A stretch of 64,000 nucleotides of DNA from Oceanimonas baumannii (GCF_002245495.1 NZ_NQJF01000015.1:33454-97453), one strand, 5' to 3'; positions 25,668 through 34,908 are shown, counted from the stretch's first letter. Numbers and translations: made by a program. The notes: generated from the sequence alone by a model not told the origin.

Positions 25668-26510
25668 TTAAAACCAGAACCTGACCCCGGCTACCCAACG
25701 ATTTTCCTGAGTGGCCTCGTCTTCTTCTCTGAGTTGATCAGCGCGATCGCCGAGGGCGGCCTGCCATTCCCAGCCCACATAGGGCGCAAACTGCCGAGTT
25801 ATCTCATAGCGCAACCGGGCACCGGCCACCAGCTCGGACAGCCCCCGGCCCTGACCGCGCTCTACATCGTTGCTGCCATAGGCAGTGAGTTCAATGGCCG
25901 GTTGCAACACCAGTCGCTGGGTCAGCAACAGCTCGTATTCCGCCTCCAGTGCCAGCGCGGTCTGGCCGTCGTCACCCAGGTAAGCAGTAGCATCCAGCTC
26001 CAGCCAGTAGGGGGCGAGCCCCGACACACCGGCGGCAAGCCAGCCCTGATCCGGACCGTGACCTGTGTCGTAACGTACTCCCAGATCGCTGTTCCAGAAT
26101 CCGGTCAGGGCATGGCGCCACAGCAGCTCGGTACTGGCTTGTGCCAGCCTGCCGTGTTCAATGTCGCCTTCCGCCCTTACCACCGCCCGGTCGTAGTCCC
26201 GTCCAGCCCAGGCGTTCACCTCGTACGCCAGTGCCTGGTCATCACCGTTGTCTACCCGCTCCAGCCGGTCGGCCAGCACACCGTAGAACCAGTGCTCGTC
26301 CGCCAGTTTCAGCTGGCGGGGCCCCGCCAGCGCATAAGGGCCTTCGTCCAGGCTGAAGCCGCCGGAGTAAGCATGAGGATCCCGGGCATCGGCCGGCGGC
26401 CGACCGCCCTGCATTTGCATATCGCCATGGTCCATTTGAGCCAGGGAAGGAAAAGCGGTCAGCGCCAGCGCACCCAATACATGTTTCATCATTGCTGTCT
26501 GTTTGCTCAT
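25668..26510 (-). CDS. copB: CopB outer-membrane copper resistance protein
   Basis: A 280-residue outer-membrane beta-barrel from ATG 26510, chosen because it overlaps the copA stop by ATGA. Signal peptide MMKHVLGALALTAFPSLA precedes a short Met/His stretch (MDHGDMQMQGG). Family features follow: FYGVLADRLERVD, alternating amphipathic strands, QRLVLQPAIELTAYG and a terminal aromatic RWVAGVRFWF. CopB proteins bind or export copper at the outer membrane. The Met-rich N-terminal region is short compared with Pseudomonas CopB. It is co-transcribed with copA. Confidence 0.92.
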   Translation of the reverse strand: MSKQTAMMKHVLGALALTAFPSLAQMDHGDMQMQGGRPPADARDPHAYSGGFSLDEGPYALAGPRQLKLADEHWFYGVLADRLERVDNGDDQALAYEVNAWAGRDYDRAVVRAEGDIEHGRLAQASTELLWRHALTGFWNSDLGVRYDTGHGPDQGWLAAGVSGLAPYWLELDATAYLGDDGQTALALEAEYELLLTQRLVLQPAIELTAYGSNDVERGQGRGLSELVAGARLRYEITRQFAPYVGWEWQAALGDRADQLREEDEATQENRWVAGVRFWF

Positions 26511-28321
26511 GACACCACCACCATGCGGAACATGCCCGCGTCCATATGGAACATCAGATGACAATGCCAGGCCCAGCGGCCAAGGGCATCGGCGGTGACC
26601 AGAAAGCTGATGCGTTGGGCCGGCTGCACCGGTATGGTGTGGCGGCGACACAGGAACTCGCCATCGGGGCTTTCCAGCTCGCTCCACATGCCATGCAGGT
26701 GCATGGGGTGAGTCATCATGGTGTCGTTGTGCAGAATAACGCGCACCCGCTCACCGTAGTTCAGGTGAATGGGCGTGGAGCCGCCAAACTCGACGCCATC
26801 GAACGACCAGGTGTAACGTTCCATGTTGCCGGTCAGGTGCAGTTCAATTTCCCGCTCGGGCGGGCGCGGGTCCATGGGGCCACCGGGAGTACGCAGATCC
26901 GCCAGGGTCAGTACCCGCCGGCCGTTATTGCGCAGGCCCACTCCGGGGTCATCGAGGTTGGTGCGCGGCATGTCTACCCGCATATCGACGCTGGGGCCAT
27001 ATTCGGTGCGGGCATGACGCACTTCCTTGCTGGCCGCCGCCAAAGCGCCGCCCATGGCACCATGATCCATGTCTGTCATGGTGCCGTGTCCCATGGCGGA
27101 ATGATCCATGCCCGCCATGTTCTGCATGGCGTCTTGGCCCATTGACCCATGATCCATTCCCCCCATAGCACCATGATCCATGGTGCCCATCATGTCGGTC
27201 ATGGTCAGGGATTGAGGTTCATCCAGTGGCGGTACGGCGGCACTCAGCCCTTCGCGCGTGGCCAGCGTGCCCCGGGCATAACCAGTCCTGTCCATGGCCT
27301 GGGCAAACAGGGTATAGGACTCGGCGGTGGGCTCCACCAGCACATCATAGGTTTCACCGGGGCCAAAGCGGAATTCATCCACCTCCACCGGCGCCACATT
27401 CAGGCCATCGGCCTGCACCACGGTCAGCTTCAGACCGGGAATACGCACATCGTAAAAGGTATTGCCGGCACCGTTGATAAAGCGCAACCGCACCCGTTCA
27501 CCGGGTTTGAACAGCCCGGTCCAGTTGCCGGCGGGCGTGGTGCCGTTCATCAGGTAGGTCAGGGTCTCGGAGGACAAGTCCGCCAGATCGCTTGGGCTCA
27601 TGCGCATTTCATTCCACATTTGCCGCTTTTCCAGCGCCGCGCCCACACCGCCGCTGGCCATATCACGGAAAAAATCCGCCACCGTGGGCTGGTTGAAATT
27701 GTAGTAATCGCCCTGATTTTTCAGTTTGCCGAATACCCGCATGGGGTTTTCGTCGGTCCAGTCCGACAATACCACCACATGCTCCCGATCGGCCCGAATA
27801 GGTTCGGCATCGGCCGGCTCCACTATCAGCGCCCCGTACATGCCGGTCAGTTCCTGCATGCCCGAGTGAGAGTGATACCAGTAGGTGCCGTTCTGCTCCA
27901 GGGTATAACGATAGGTAAAGGTTTCGCCGGGCGGAATGCCGGCAAAGCTGATGCCGGGTACACCGTCCATCTCAAAGGGCAGAATGATGCCGTGCCAGTG
28001 GATGGAGGTAGGCTCCTTGAGCCGGTTTGTGACGCGAATGGTGACGGTATCGCCCTCGCGCATACGCAGTGTAGGGCCCGGAATGGAGCCGTTAATGGTG
28101 GTGGCCATGCGGGCTTTGCCGGTGAAATTGACCGGAGTTTCGTCGATCACCAGATCGAATTCGGTGCCGGACAGCGTGGGCACATGGCCGGTCACGGTAG
28201 CGGGCACGGGTGAGCGAGCTGAAGCCAGCATGGGCGCCAACCCCAGTACCACCCCGCCCGCGGCCAGTCCCTGCACAAAGCGCCGCCGGGGAAGGTTGAG
28301 CGTGTTTTTTGGCTGTGTCAT
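26507..28321 (-). CDS. copA: CopA-family multicopper oxidase (copper resistance)
   Basis: A periplasmic copper oxidase of 604 residues, not the CopA P-type ATPase. Start ATG 28321 has AGGGA upstream. A Tat signal peptide (PRRRFVQGLAAGG) indicates export after folding with copper. The four copper-binding motifs are present: HWHG (108-111), WYHSHSG, HPMHLHGM and HCHLMFHMDAGM. Between domains 2 and 3 lies a Met/His-rich segment with repeated MDHGAMG-like units, typical of CopA/PcoA and likely to store copper. It oxidises Cu(I) and sequesters copper. First gene of the minus-strand cop operon; the 28392 palindrome is in its promoter. Confidence 0.96.
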   Translation of the reverse strand: MTQPKNTLNLPRRRFVQGLAAGGVVLGLAPMLASARSPVPATVTGHVPTLSGTEFDLVIDETPVNFTGKARMATTINGSIPGPTLRMREGDTVTIRVTNRLKEPTSIHWHGIILPFEMDGVPGISFAGIPPGETFTYRYTLEQNGTYWYHSHSGMQELTGMYGALIVEPADAEPIRADREHVVVLSDWTDENPMRVFGKLKNQGDYYNFNQPTVADFFRDMASGGVGAALEKRQMWNEMRMSPSDLADLSSETLTYLMNGTTPAGNWTGLFKPGERVRLRFINGAGNTFYDVRIPGLKLTVVQADGLNVAPVEVDEFRFGPGETYDVLVEPTAESYTLFAQAMDRTGYARGTLATREGLSAAVPPLDEPQSLTMTDMMGTMDHGAMGGMDHGSMGQDAMQNMAGMDHSAMGHGTMTDMDHGAMGGALAAASKEVRHARTEYGPSVDMRVDMPRTNLDDPGVGLRNNGRRVLTLADLRTPGGPMDPRPPEREIELHLTGNMERYTWSFDGVEFGGSTPIHLNYGERVRVILHNDTMMTHPMHLHGMWSELESPDGEFLCRRHTIPVQPAQRISFLVTADALGRWAWHCHLMFHMDAGMFRMVVVS

Positions 28322-28391
28322 CACATTCCCTAAATTGCCTGTCGTCATAAACACAGCATAGATAGGCGCACCTGAAGCCAACATGACGACA

Positions 28392-28411
28392 AGATGACAA
28401 AATTGTCATCT
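28392..28411. promoter_or_regulatory. Cop-box-like palindrome between copA and copR
   Basis: A perfect 9-bp inverted repeat agatgacaa/ttgtcatct with a 2-nt spacer lies in the divergent copA-copR promoter region. CusR/CopR-type regulators bind similar TGACA-containing repeats, so autoregulation and copA activation are likely. The specific binding is inferred. Confidence 0.7.
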
Positions 28412-28504
28412 TCTGGCGACAAAGTCTGCAATCCGCTACAACGGGCTTGAGAACAGAACGCAAGGTGCGCCATCATCGGGTTAACCAACCCCACGGAGCT
28501 AACC

Positions 28505-29182
28505 ATGAAACTGCTGATCATCGAGGATGAAGAAAGCACCGGCGATTACCTGCAAAAGGGCCTGCGCGAGGCGGGCCTGGTGGTGGATCTGGTGCGCAAC
28601 GGCCTCGATGGTCTGCATCAGGCCAGCGCCGAGCCTTACGATCTGGTGGTAGTGGACGTAATGCTGCCGGATTTAGACGGCTGGCACATAGTGGCGAGTC
28701 TGCGGGAGCAGGGCCGGCAGATGCCGGTGCTGTTTTTAACCGCCCGCGACAGTGTGGAAGACAGGGTTCGTGGCCTGGAGCTGGGCGCTGACGACTATCT
28801 GGTGAAGCCCTTTGCCTTTGCCGAATTGCTGGCCCGGGTGCGCAGCCTGCTGCGTCGGGGTACCCCCCGGCAGGAAGAGCACAAACTCAGGGTGGCCGAT
28901 CTGGTACTGGATCTGCCGCGCCGTCAGGCCCGTCGTGGTGAGGTGACCATTCACCTGACCAACAAGGAATTTGCCCTGCTGGAACTGCTGGTGCGCCGGC
29001 AAGGCGAAGTGCTGCCCCGGTCGCTGATCGCCTCACTGGTGTGGGACATGAACTTCGACAGCGATACCAATGTGATCGACGTGTCCATTCGCCGGCTGCG
29101 TAGCAAGATAGATGATCCCTTTGAACCCCGGCTAATCCATACCGTAAGAGGCATGGGGTACACGCTCGACAGCGACAGATAG
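28505..29182 (+). CDS. copR: CopR/CusR-like response regulator (OmpR family)
   Basis: A 225-residue copper-responsive regulator. Receiver domain residues 1-115 (IIEDEE acidic pocket, Asp51 in [23 protein letters not shown]ys). Winged-helix output domain about 125-222 ([46 protein letters not shown]). Divergent from copA with a 183-bp intergenic region that carries the cop-like palindrome. Unusually, no sensor gene follows; the CusS-like kinase at 23246 is the probable partner. Confidence 0.92.
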   Translation: MKLLIIEDEESTGDYLQKGLREAGLVVDLVRNGLDGLHQASAEPYDLVVVDVMLPDLDGWHIVASLREQGRQMPVLFLTARDSVEDRVRGLELGADDYLVKPFAFAELLARVRSLLRRGTPRQEEHKLRVADLVLDLPRRQARRGEVTIHLTNKEFALLELLVRRQGEVLPRSLIASLVWDMNFDSDTNVIDVSIRRLRSKIDDPFEPRLIHTVRGMGYTLDSDR

Positions 29183-29223
29183 CTCCGGTAAACCATCATG
29201 CTCCGCCGCTGGAGCTGCTGTTG

Positions 29224-30042
29224 TTACTCCTGGGCGATACGCAAGGCAAAAGGAATAGATTCGTCTCTGACGCTGCCATGATCATGGTTGAAATGATCGC
29301 TGTACTGCACTTCCACACCGGGCAGGCGGCTCAGGCGTCTGGCCATTTCCCGGGTGGCATTTTCAGGCAGGACGCTGCCAGCACGGTGTGAGCTGCTGCG
29401 CTGCAGCAGCAGTGTTGCCTTTGGCCACTCCCCGCGTTGACGATAGTTTTTTTCTGCCGACAATAATTGCCCGTCCTGCCACCACAATGAAGGGTCTGCA
29501 GCCACATAGTGCTGATAACTGTGCGGATAATTGAACAAGGTGTGCAGCACAAACAATCCCCCGAACGAGTGCCCCCACAGGGTCTGCCGCTCATTGTCTA
29601 CCGGCACGGTATCACGGACAACCGGTTTTATTTGTTGCTCAATCAGCTGCCAGAATCCATCGGCACCACCATAGTGCAACCCTTCGAGCCGGGCTGTCGT
29701 CTGCTCCGGGACCGGGGTGTAGTCAAAGCTGCGTCCGCTGCGGGCATCCTGTTTATAGCCAATCATCACCAGCACCGGCCAGTCGCCTCCCTGCAACTGC
29801 CCGAGCGCTGTCCCGGTCAGCCCTCTCAGAGCCGCTTTGCCGTCCAGCATATACAACACCGGATATCCCTTTTCCGGGGCCGCAGCCTTGGGCAGAGCCA
29901 GGATCACCTCATATTCCCGCTCACCATCTTTTGACTGAAATTCACGTTGTTCAAACCGGTAATGGGTATCCCGGCCGGCTTCGACTGCAGAAATATAGGG
30001 GGCCAGTAACAGGCCGATGATCAGCATTGTCCAGTAGCGCAC
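29224..30042 (-). CDS. Exported alpha/beta hydrolase, siderophore esterase (IroE/Fes-like)
   Basis: About 272 residues from GTG 30042, chosen because it gives a basic-plus-hydrophobic signal (RYWTMLIIGLLLAPYISAVEA) and has AGGA close upstream; ATG 30069 is an alternative. Family features: PVLYMLDGKAALRGL, the nucleophile elbow GHSFGG and late FNHDHGSV carrying the catalytic His. IroE-type enzymes linearise catecholate trilactones in the periplasm. It is divergent from the TonB receptor across a Fur-like site, consistent with iron-regulated processing of an imported siderophore. Confidence 0.85.
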   Translation of the reverse strand: MRYWTMLIIGLLLAPYISAVEAGRDTHYRFEQREFQSKDGEREYEVILALPKAAAPEKGYPVLYMLDGKAALRGLTGTALGQLQGGDWPVLVMIGYKQDARSGRSFDYTPVPEQTTARLEGLHYGGADGFWQLIEQQIKPVVRDTVPVDNERQTLWGHSFGGLFVLHTLFNYPHSYQHYVAADPSLWWQDGQLLSAEKNYRQRGEWPKATLLLQRSSSHRAGSVLPENATREMARRLSRLPGVEVQYSDHFNHDHGSVRDESIPFALRIAQE

Positions 30043-30076
30043 GGGTTCCTCAGCATATTCAGATAACACATGAGTT

Positions 30077-30099
30077 GAAAATGATATGAGAAATCATTT
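30077..30099. promoter_or_regulatory. Fur-box-like operator between esterase and TonB receptor
   Basis: The sequence gaaaatgatatgagaaatc matches 12 of 19 positions of the consensus GATAATGATAATCATTATC by eye, and includes a 7-bp inverted repeat AAATGAT/ATCATTT. It lies 8 bp from the minus ORF limit and about 87 bp before the receptor ATG, well placed to repress both. Confidence 0.65.
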
Positions 30100-30185
30100 A
30101 CCCTTTCACCTCTTTTTGTCCCTTATCGAGATCGTGCTGGTCAGTGGTTGCAAACCCGCGCTTGTTATTTAAAAGGAACCCGGTA

Positions 30186-32453
30186 ATGAAAAAATGCGTA
30201 TGGTTGCTGGGCAGCAGTGTGTTAGCGGCTACCGCTCAGACCACTGCCGCCGATGTAAACAGCTATGTTCTGGATGAAGTACTGGTCACCGCGGAAGAAA
30301 TTCTGAAGCAGGCACCGGGCGTGTCCATTATTACCGCCGACGATCTGGCGAAGGCACCAGTCAGTAATGATTTGTCTGAAGTGATCCGCACCATGCCCGG
30401 CGTTAACCTGACCGGTAACAGTACCAGCGGCCAGCGGGGCAACCACCGTCAGATTGATATTCGTGGCATGGGGCCGGAAAACACCCTGATCCTGATTGAC
30501 GGTAAACCCGTCAACAGCCGCCAGTCGGTACGTTATGGCTGGCGTGGCGAGCGGGATACCCGGGGTGACACCAACTGGGTGCCCATGGAAGCCGTAGCAC
30601 GCATTGAGGTATTACGGGGCCCGGCTGCAGCCCGCTATGGCAGCGGTGCCGCCGGCGGTGTGATTAACATCATCACCAAGTCCATTCCCGACAGCCTGGG
30701 CGGCTCAGCCACGGTTTACTATGAGCAGCCGGAATCATCCAGAGACGGAGGGAACGAGCGCATCAACTTTATGCTGGCCGGTCCCCTGTCCGACAAAGCC
30801 GGTTTCCGCCTTTCCGGCAATGTAGCCAAAACCGAAGCCGATGCCTGGGATATTAACCGCGGCCACCAGTCTACTCGCACAAACGCAGGCCGGGTCGACT
30901 ACACGAATACCTTCCCGGCAGGCCGTGAAGGGGTCCGCAACCGGGATCTGGCCGTCCGCCTGAGTGTGAACCCCACAGAGGTCCACCAGATCGATCTGGA
31001 TGTAAGTTTCAGCCGTCAGGGCAATATTTATACCGGTGATACACAGAACACCAACAACTTCACCACCGGGGCCAATGGTGACCTGATCCCGACCGCGGAT
31101 CGTGTGCAGCGCTATCTTGGTGCCGAAACCAATGTGATCTACCGCGACAGCTATGCCCTCACCCACAAGGGCAAGTTTGCTGCGGGCCAGTCGCTCAGCT
31201 ACGTGCAGTATGAGCAAACCCGTAACCACCGGCTGGATGAAGGGCTGGCCGGCGGCACCGAAGGGCTGTTTTCCGACGACAGCATGACCACTTCCAGGCT
31301 GGAGCAGGTAACAGCACACACCAGCGTTGACGTACCGCTTGAAACCGGCAGCATTCATCAGACCCTGACCGTGGGTGCAGAATGGAAAGATCGCCGGTTA
31401 AGCGATCCCAATTCCGTCACGCAAAGCACGACAGAAGGCGGTGACATCGCCGGCATGACCGGCAGCCACCGTCATGCCGACGTCACGGATGATATTGCCT
31501 CCGTGTTTATGGAAAGCAATATCAACCTGACCAACGATACCGTGCTCACCCCGGGCCTGCGTTATGATCATCACAGCATAACCGGAAGCAACTGGAGCCC
31601 GGCACTGAACGCCACTCACTATCTGAGTGACTCCTGGACCCTGAAAGCCGGCATTGCCCGGGCCTACAAGGCCCCCAACCTTTATCAAACCAACCCCGGC
31701 TACTTGCTGTACAGCCGGGGGAACGGCTGCTGGGGCAGCGGTGGCTCCTGTTATCTGCAGGGCAACGAAAACCTGGACGCCGAAACCAGCATCAACAAAG
31801 AGCTGGGTATCGAGTTCACCAACGAACACATGGTGGCAGGCATCACCTACTTCCGAAACGACTACCGCAACAAGGTAGAAGCCGGCACCCTGCCTGCCGG
31901 GGAAGCAACAGGCGGCAATGGCAATTTTGCCAACTCGGCCGTGTTCCGGTGGACCAATGTGCCCAAGGCCGTGGTGGAAGGTCTGGAAGGCACCTTTAAT
32001 ATCGCCCTGACCCCGGCGCTGGACTGGTCGAACAACATGACCTTGATGCTGCAGAGCAAGAACAAAAGCACCGGCGAATCACTGTCGGTGATCCCGGAAT
32101 ATACTCTGAACACTCGCCTCGACTGGCAAGCCACTGAGCAATTAAGTCTGAACAGCCACATTACCTGGTATGGCAAGCAGGTACCCAACAAACTCGACTT
32201 CCAGGGTAAACCGATGACCGGTGAAGAGCAGCAGCAGCTGTCTCCCTATGCACTGGCAGGCCTGGGGGGCCGCTACCAGATTTCCGATACCTTCAGCATC
32301 AGCGCAGGGGTGAACAACCTGTTTGACAAACGTCTGTACAGGAAAGGCAATGCCGTCGGGGTCGGTGATCCCCGCACCATTTACGGTGCCGGTGCCGCCA
32401 CCTATAACGAGCCGGGCCGCAGCTATTATGCGTCTGCCAGCTACCGCTTCTGA
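30186..32453 (+). CDS. TonB-dependent catecholate siderophore receptor (FepA/IroN-like)
   Basis: An outer-membrane receptor of 755 residues from ATG 30186 (AAAAGGAACCC upstream). Signal peptide KKCVWLLGSSVLAATAQTTA, then a plug domain with TonB box-like VLDEVLVTAEE and conserved VIRTMPGVNL, IDIRGMGPENTLILIDGKPV and RIEVLRGPAAARYGSGAAGG. A 22-strand barrel ends in RSYYASASYRF with terminal Phe. The ..IDGKPVNSRQSVRYGWRGERDT region is typical of the enterobactin/salmochelin receptor group (BfeA/FepA/PfeA). It neighbours two esterases and an enterobactin-type synthesis operon. Confidence 0.93.
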   Translation: MKKCVWLLGSSVLAATAQTTAADVNSYVLDEVLVTAEEILKQAPGVSIITADDLAKAPVSNDLSEVIRTMPGVNLTGNSTSGQRGNHRQIDIRGMGPENTLILIDGKPVNSRQSVRYGWRGERDTRGDTNWVPMEAVARIEVLRGPAAARYGSGAAGGVINIITKSIPDSLGGSATVYYEQPESSRDGGNERINFMLAGPLSDKAGFRLSGNVAKTEADAWDINRGHQSTRTNAGRVDYTNTFPAGREGVRNRDLAVRLSVNPTEVHQIDLDVSFSRQGNIYTGDTQNTNNFTTGANGDLIPTADRVQRYLGAETNVIYRDSYALTHKGKFAAGQSLSYVQYEQTRNHRLDEGLAGGTEGLFSDDSMTTSRLEQVTAHTSVDVPLETGSIHQTLTVGAEWKDRRLSDPNSVTQSTTEGGDIAGMTGSHRHADVTDDIASVFMESNINLTNDTVLTPGLRYDHHSITGSNWSPALNATHYLSDSWTLKAGIARAYKAPNLYQTNPGYLLYSRGNGCWGSGGSCYLQGNENLDAETSINKELGIEFTNEHMVAGITYFRNDYRNKVEAGTLPAGEATGGNGNFANSAVFRWTNVPKAVVEGLEGTFNIALTPALDWSNNMTLMLQSKNKSTGESLSVIPEYTLNTRLDWQATEQLSLNSHITWYGKQVPNKLDFQGKPMTGEEQQQLSPYALAGLGGRYQISDTFSISAGVNNLFDKRLYRKGNAVGVGDPRTIYGAGAATYNEPGRSYYASASYRF

Positions 32454-32472
32454 TGCCCCTGCGGCGCACGAT

Positions 32473-32513
32473 AACCAGCAATAAACCGCATTCATCGCAG
32501 TTTCTTGCTGGTT
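32473..32513 (+). terminator. Long imperfect hairpin after the receptor gene
   Basis: AACCAGCAA pairs with TTGCTGGTT, and the stem continues inward after one mismatch (AAACCGC with GCAGTTT, one G-U). It lies 20 bp past the stop. There is no T-tract, so it could be an RNA-stabilising 3' structure rather than an intrinsic terminator. Confidence 0.5.
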
Positions 32514-32630
32514 GAATAAGCATCACCGTTATCCTGACGTCTTTCAGATAAGCCGGGAAATCTTTTCTCCGCTCCCGGATATGGTAAGTTGGCACGACAA
32601 ACGACCAAGTACCTATTTACCGGAATAATT

Positions 32631-33293
32631 ATGACGCTTTTAATACGGTTAGCTGCCGTGCTGATCCTGCTGGTACTGACAGTAATCGCACTGGGATTCT
32701 ACAAATTCAACATTGCTGGAGACGATCTCTATATCAAAGAAAACGACATGGTCCGGCCATTGGCCCCCTTCGAGGAGGGAGCCCGGAGCGTGATGATGCG
32801 CCTGTTCAGCCTGGATACCGGCCATTCGTTTAAAATAACGCTGCCGGACAGCAATAGTGCCGTCACCCTGACCGGTTTTAACAAGGAGCCGTCACTGGCA
32901 GTGGGCGCGTATCAGGACAAAGAGATCCGGGGAGAAGTGTTACTTGACTATCTCAGACTGACCCCTCTCAATCTGCCCGGGAATACCGGCACCACACAAT
33001 TTGCAGCTCCCTTTGCGGTCACCACCCAAGGAACAGGTGTTTTCTGGTATCTGGGGATGTTCAGACTCGATGACCGCAGCGGAAGCATCACGCACCTGGA
33101 CAGCCAGTATCTTGGCGATCGGGTCGTCATCCAGGCGATCAGCCCTGACATCCCCTTTGATCCCCCCCATCGCATCACCATCAGCCTGAGAACCCTCGCC
33201 CCGGAGCAGCCAATGGCAACCACACCGGGGCAGGAAACAGAGCGCACCTTTTACGTGACCCGTGATACCATTGAAGTTTCTGCTTCCCGATAG
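32631..33293 (+). CDS. Unrecognised membrane-anchored protein in the siderophore locus
   Basis: I do not recognise the family. From ATG 32631 it has 220 residues (the frame opens at 32589, but ATG 32631 starts directly before the anchor). One N-terminal membrane helix (LLIRLAAVLILLVLTVIALGFY) is followed by about 190 residues that look periplasmic and beta-rich, containing no cysteines or obvious catalytic motif. It contains the phrases GARSVMMRLFSLDTG, PFAVTTQGTGVFWYLGMF and RDTIEVSASR. It follows the TonB receptor and is convergent with the cytoplasmic esterase (11-bp gap). A link to iron uptake is suggested only by position. Confidence 0.7.
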   Translation: MTLLIRLAAVLILLVLTVIALGFYKFNIAGDDLYIKENDMVRPLAPFEEGARSVMMRLFSLDTGHSFKITLPDSNSAVTLTGFNKEPSLAVGAYQDKEIRGEVLLDYLRLTPLNLPGNTGTTQFAAPFAVTTQGTGVFWYLGMFRLDDRSGSITHLDSQYLGDRVVIQAISPDIPFDPPHRITISLRTLAPEQPMATTPGQETERTFYVTRDTIEVSASR

Positions 33294-33304
33294 GGTTACG
33301 GCGG

Positions 33305-34123
33305 TTACGCTTCAAACATCAGCCGTAAGGCCCGCTGTATGGCGATCATCACCACAGAGCTGTGATCTTCTTCCGGAAAACAGCGGTAACGCAACCGCTG
33401 TTCACCCAGGCGTTCACGCAACAGATCCGCCACGGTAGCAGCGTGCTCCAGCATGGCCCGGGTCTGACGCCGTTTCATCAGCTGCTCCAGCTCAGGGCCC
33501 GGCGGCAACCAGGGTGCCGGATTGCCTTCCCACTCGCCGGTGGCCACCAGTACTCGCTGAACTTCCGGTGCATTCAGCGCCTGCAGCCGTTCGGCCAGGG
33601 CCGGCGGATGCCACCATATCGACGGGCTGATGGCCGCATAGCAAGCAAATGCCCCAGGCCGCAATGCCAGTGCATTCAGTACAAAATAGCCGGCCAGAGA
33701 ATGCCCGAACAGCATCTGGTGTGCCGGATTGAGGTTGAACTCCCGGGCCAGAGCCGGGGCCAGCTGCCCGGTGATAAAGTCAAGAAATGCACCACCACCG
33801 CCGGCGGCATCCGTCTGGACAAGGGCTGAAGGCTCAAAGGTAAAATCGCGATAACGGAGCTCGGTAGCAAACAGGCGTTCATCACCATGGGCAATGCCCA
33901 CCACCGCTGCCAGCCCCACCCCGGTGGCATCGGGCCGCCGGCCACTGCGCAGAATGGCTTCCACAAAGGTGGAGAACATGGCATTGCCGTCCAGCACATA
34001 GATCACCGGCCACCCCTGCGGTGGCGGCGTGCCTTCGGGCACCCACTGGCTGACCTGATAGCCTATGCCACTGCTGTTTGCCCGGCAGTTCCATACCCGG
34101 CTGTTGTTCAGTGACCACGTCAT
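33305..34123 (-). CDS. Cytoplasmic alpha/beta hydrolase, siderophore esterase (Fes/BesA-like)
   Basis: A 272-residue hydrolase without a signal peptide. PVIYVLDGNAMFSTFVEAIL and GVGLAAVVGIAH are characteristic, with the nucleophile elbow GHSLAG, ISPSIWWHPP and C-terminal FPEEDHSSVV supplying the catalytic His. Related enzymes hydrolyse ferric catecholate trilactones to release iron. It is last in the siderophore operon and overlaps the ABC ATPase gene by ATGA. Together with the exported esterase at 29224 it gives the locus two hydrolases, a cytoplasmic and a periplasmic one. Confidence 0.88.
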   Translation of the reverse strand: MTWSLNNSRVWNCRANSSGIGYQVSQWVPEGTPPPQGWPVIYVLDGNAMFSTFVEAILRSGRRPDATGVGLAAVVGIAHGDERLFATELRYRDFTFEPSALVQTDAAGGGGAFLDFITGQLAPALAREFNLNPAHQMLFGHSLAGYFVLNALALRPGAFACYAAISPSIWWHPPALAERLQALNAPEVQRVLVATGEWEGNPAPWLPPGPELEQLMKRRQTRAMLEHAATVADLLRERLGEQRLRYRCFPEEDHSSVVMIAIQRALRLMFEA

Positions 34124-34908
34124 GCCATGGCCTCATCGTCAATCATCACCTGCATCTGACCCCGATCGCAGTATTCAATGCGAGCCTGCACGCCATACAC
34201 TTCCGCCAGTGAGGCAGGGGTAATGGCCTGCCCAGGGGTACCACTCGCCACCACCCGGCCCTGAGCCAGCATCACGATACCATCGGACCAGCGGGCGGCA
34301 ATGCTCAGATCATGCAGTACCACCATGACGATCATCTGCCGCTCCCGGGCCAGTTCCTGTACCAGCCGCATCACCCTGAACTGATGCTTCAGATCCAGCG
34401 CACTGATAGGCTCATCGAGCAGCAGCACTTGGGGATTGCGTGCCAGCACCTGCGCCAGTGACACCAGCTGGCGCTGACCACCGGACAGGTGTCCCAGATT
34501 TCTCATGGCCAGTTCAATGATACCCACCCGCTCGAGCACGTCCACGGCATGCTGCTTGATCGCCTCGCTGCTGTTCAGACCCTCCATGGGGGAAGCGCGC
34601 AGGGCGCTGATCACACTTTCCAGTACATTAAGGGACACGCCCTGGGGCAGAGTCTGCGGCATATAGGTCACCCGCCGGGCCCAATCCGCCAGGGGCTTGC
34701 CCATCAGCTCGGTGCCGTCGAGTGTGACCGAACCGGTAGCGGGTTGCAGGCCGGCCAGTGCCCGTAACAGAGTGCTTTTGCCGGCAGCATTAGGGCCGAT
34801 CAGGGAATAAACTCCGCCAGCCTTCAGTACCGGCAGCGTCACTCCCTGCACCACGGCCCGCTTGCGGTAACCGGTAGCCAGCCCGGTAATTTCAAGACCA
34901 GTACTCAT
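34120..34908 (-). CDS. Ferric siderophore ABC transporter ATPase (FepC-like)
   Basis: A 262-residue ATPase of the iron-chelate importer. Walker A GPNAAGKSTLL (note Ala where most have Gly), Q-loop YMPQTLPQG, signature LSGGQRQLVSLAQVLA, Walker B VLLLDEPISALD, and H-loop VVLHDLSIA. It overlaps both neighbours by 4 bp (permease upstream, esterase downstream). It would energise uptake of the ferric catecholate delivered by the binding protein at 35987. Confidence 0.95.
   Translation of the reverse strand: MSTGLEITGLATGYRKRAVVQGVTLPVLKAGGVYSLIGPNAAGKSTLLRALAGLQPATGSVTLDGTELMGKPLADWARRVTYMPQTLPQGVSLNVLESVISALRASPMEGLNSSEAIKQHAVDVLERVGIIELAMRNLGHLSGGQRQLVSLAQVLARNPQVLLLDEPISALDLKHQFRVMRLVQELARERQMIVMVVLHDLSIAARWSDGIVMLAQGRVVASGTPGQAITPASLAEVYGVQARIEYCDRGQMQVMIDDEAMA

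Noticed and set aside
27010..27220. Short repeated ccatgatccat-like words suggesting a DNA repeat array
   Set aside because: They are the codons of the Met/His-rich MDHGAMG repeats of CopA, not an array such as CRISPR.
27149..28213. 354-residue plus-strand ORF opposite copA
   Set aside because: A shadow of the clear multicopper oxidase gene on the minus strand.
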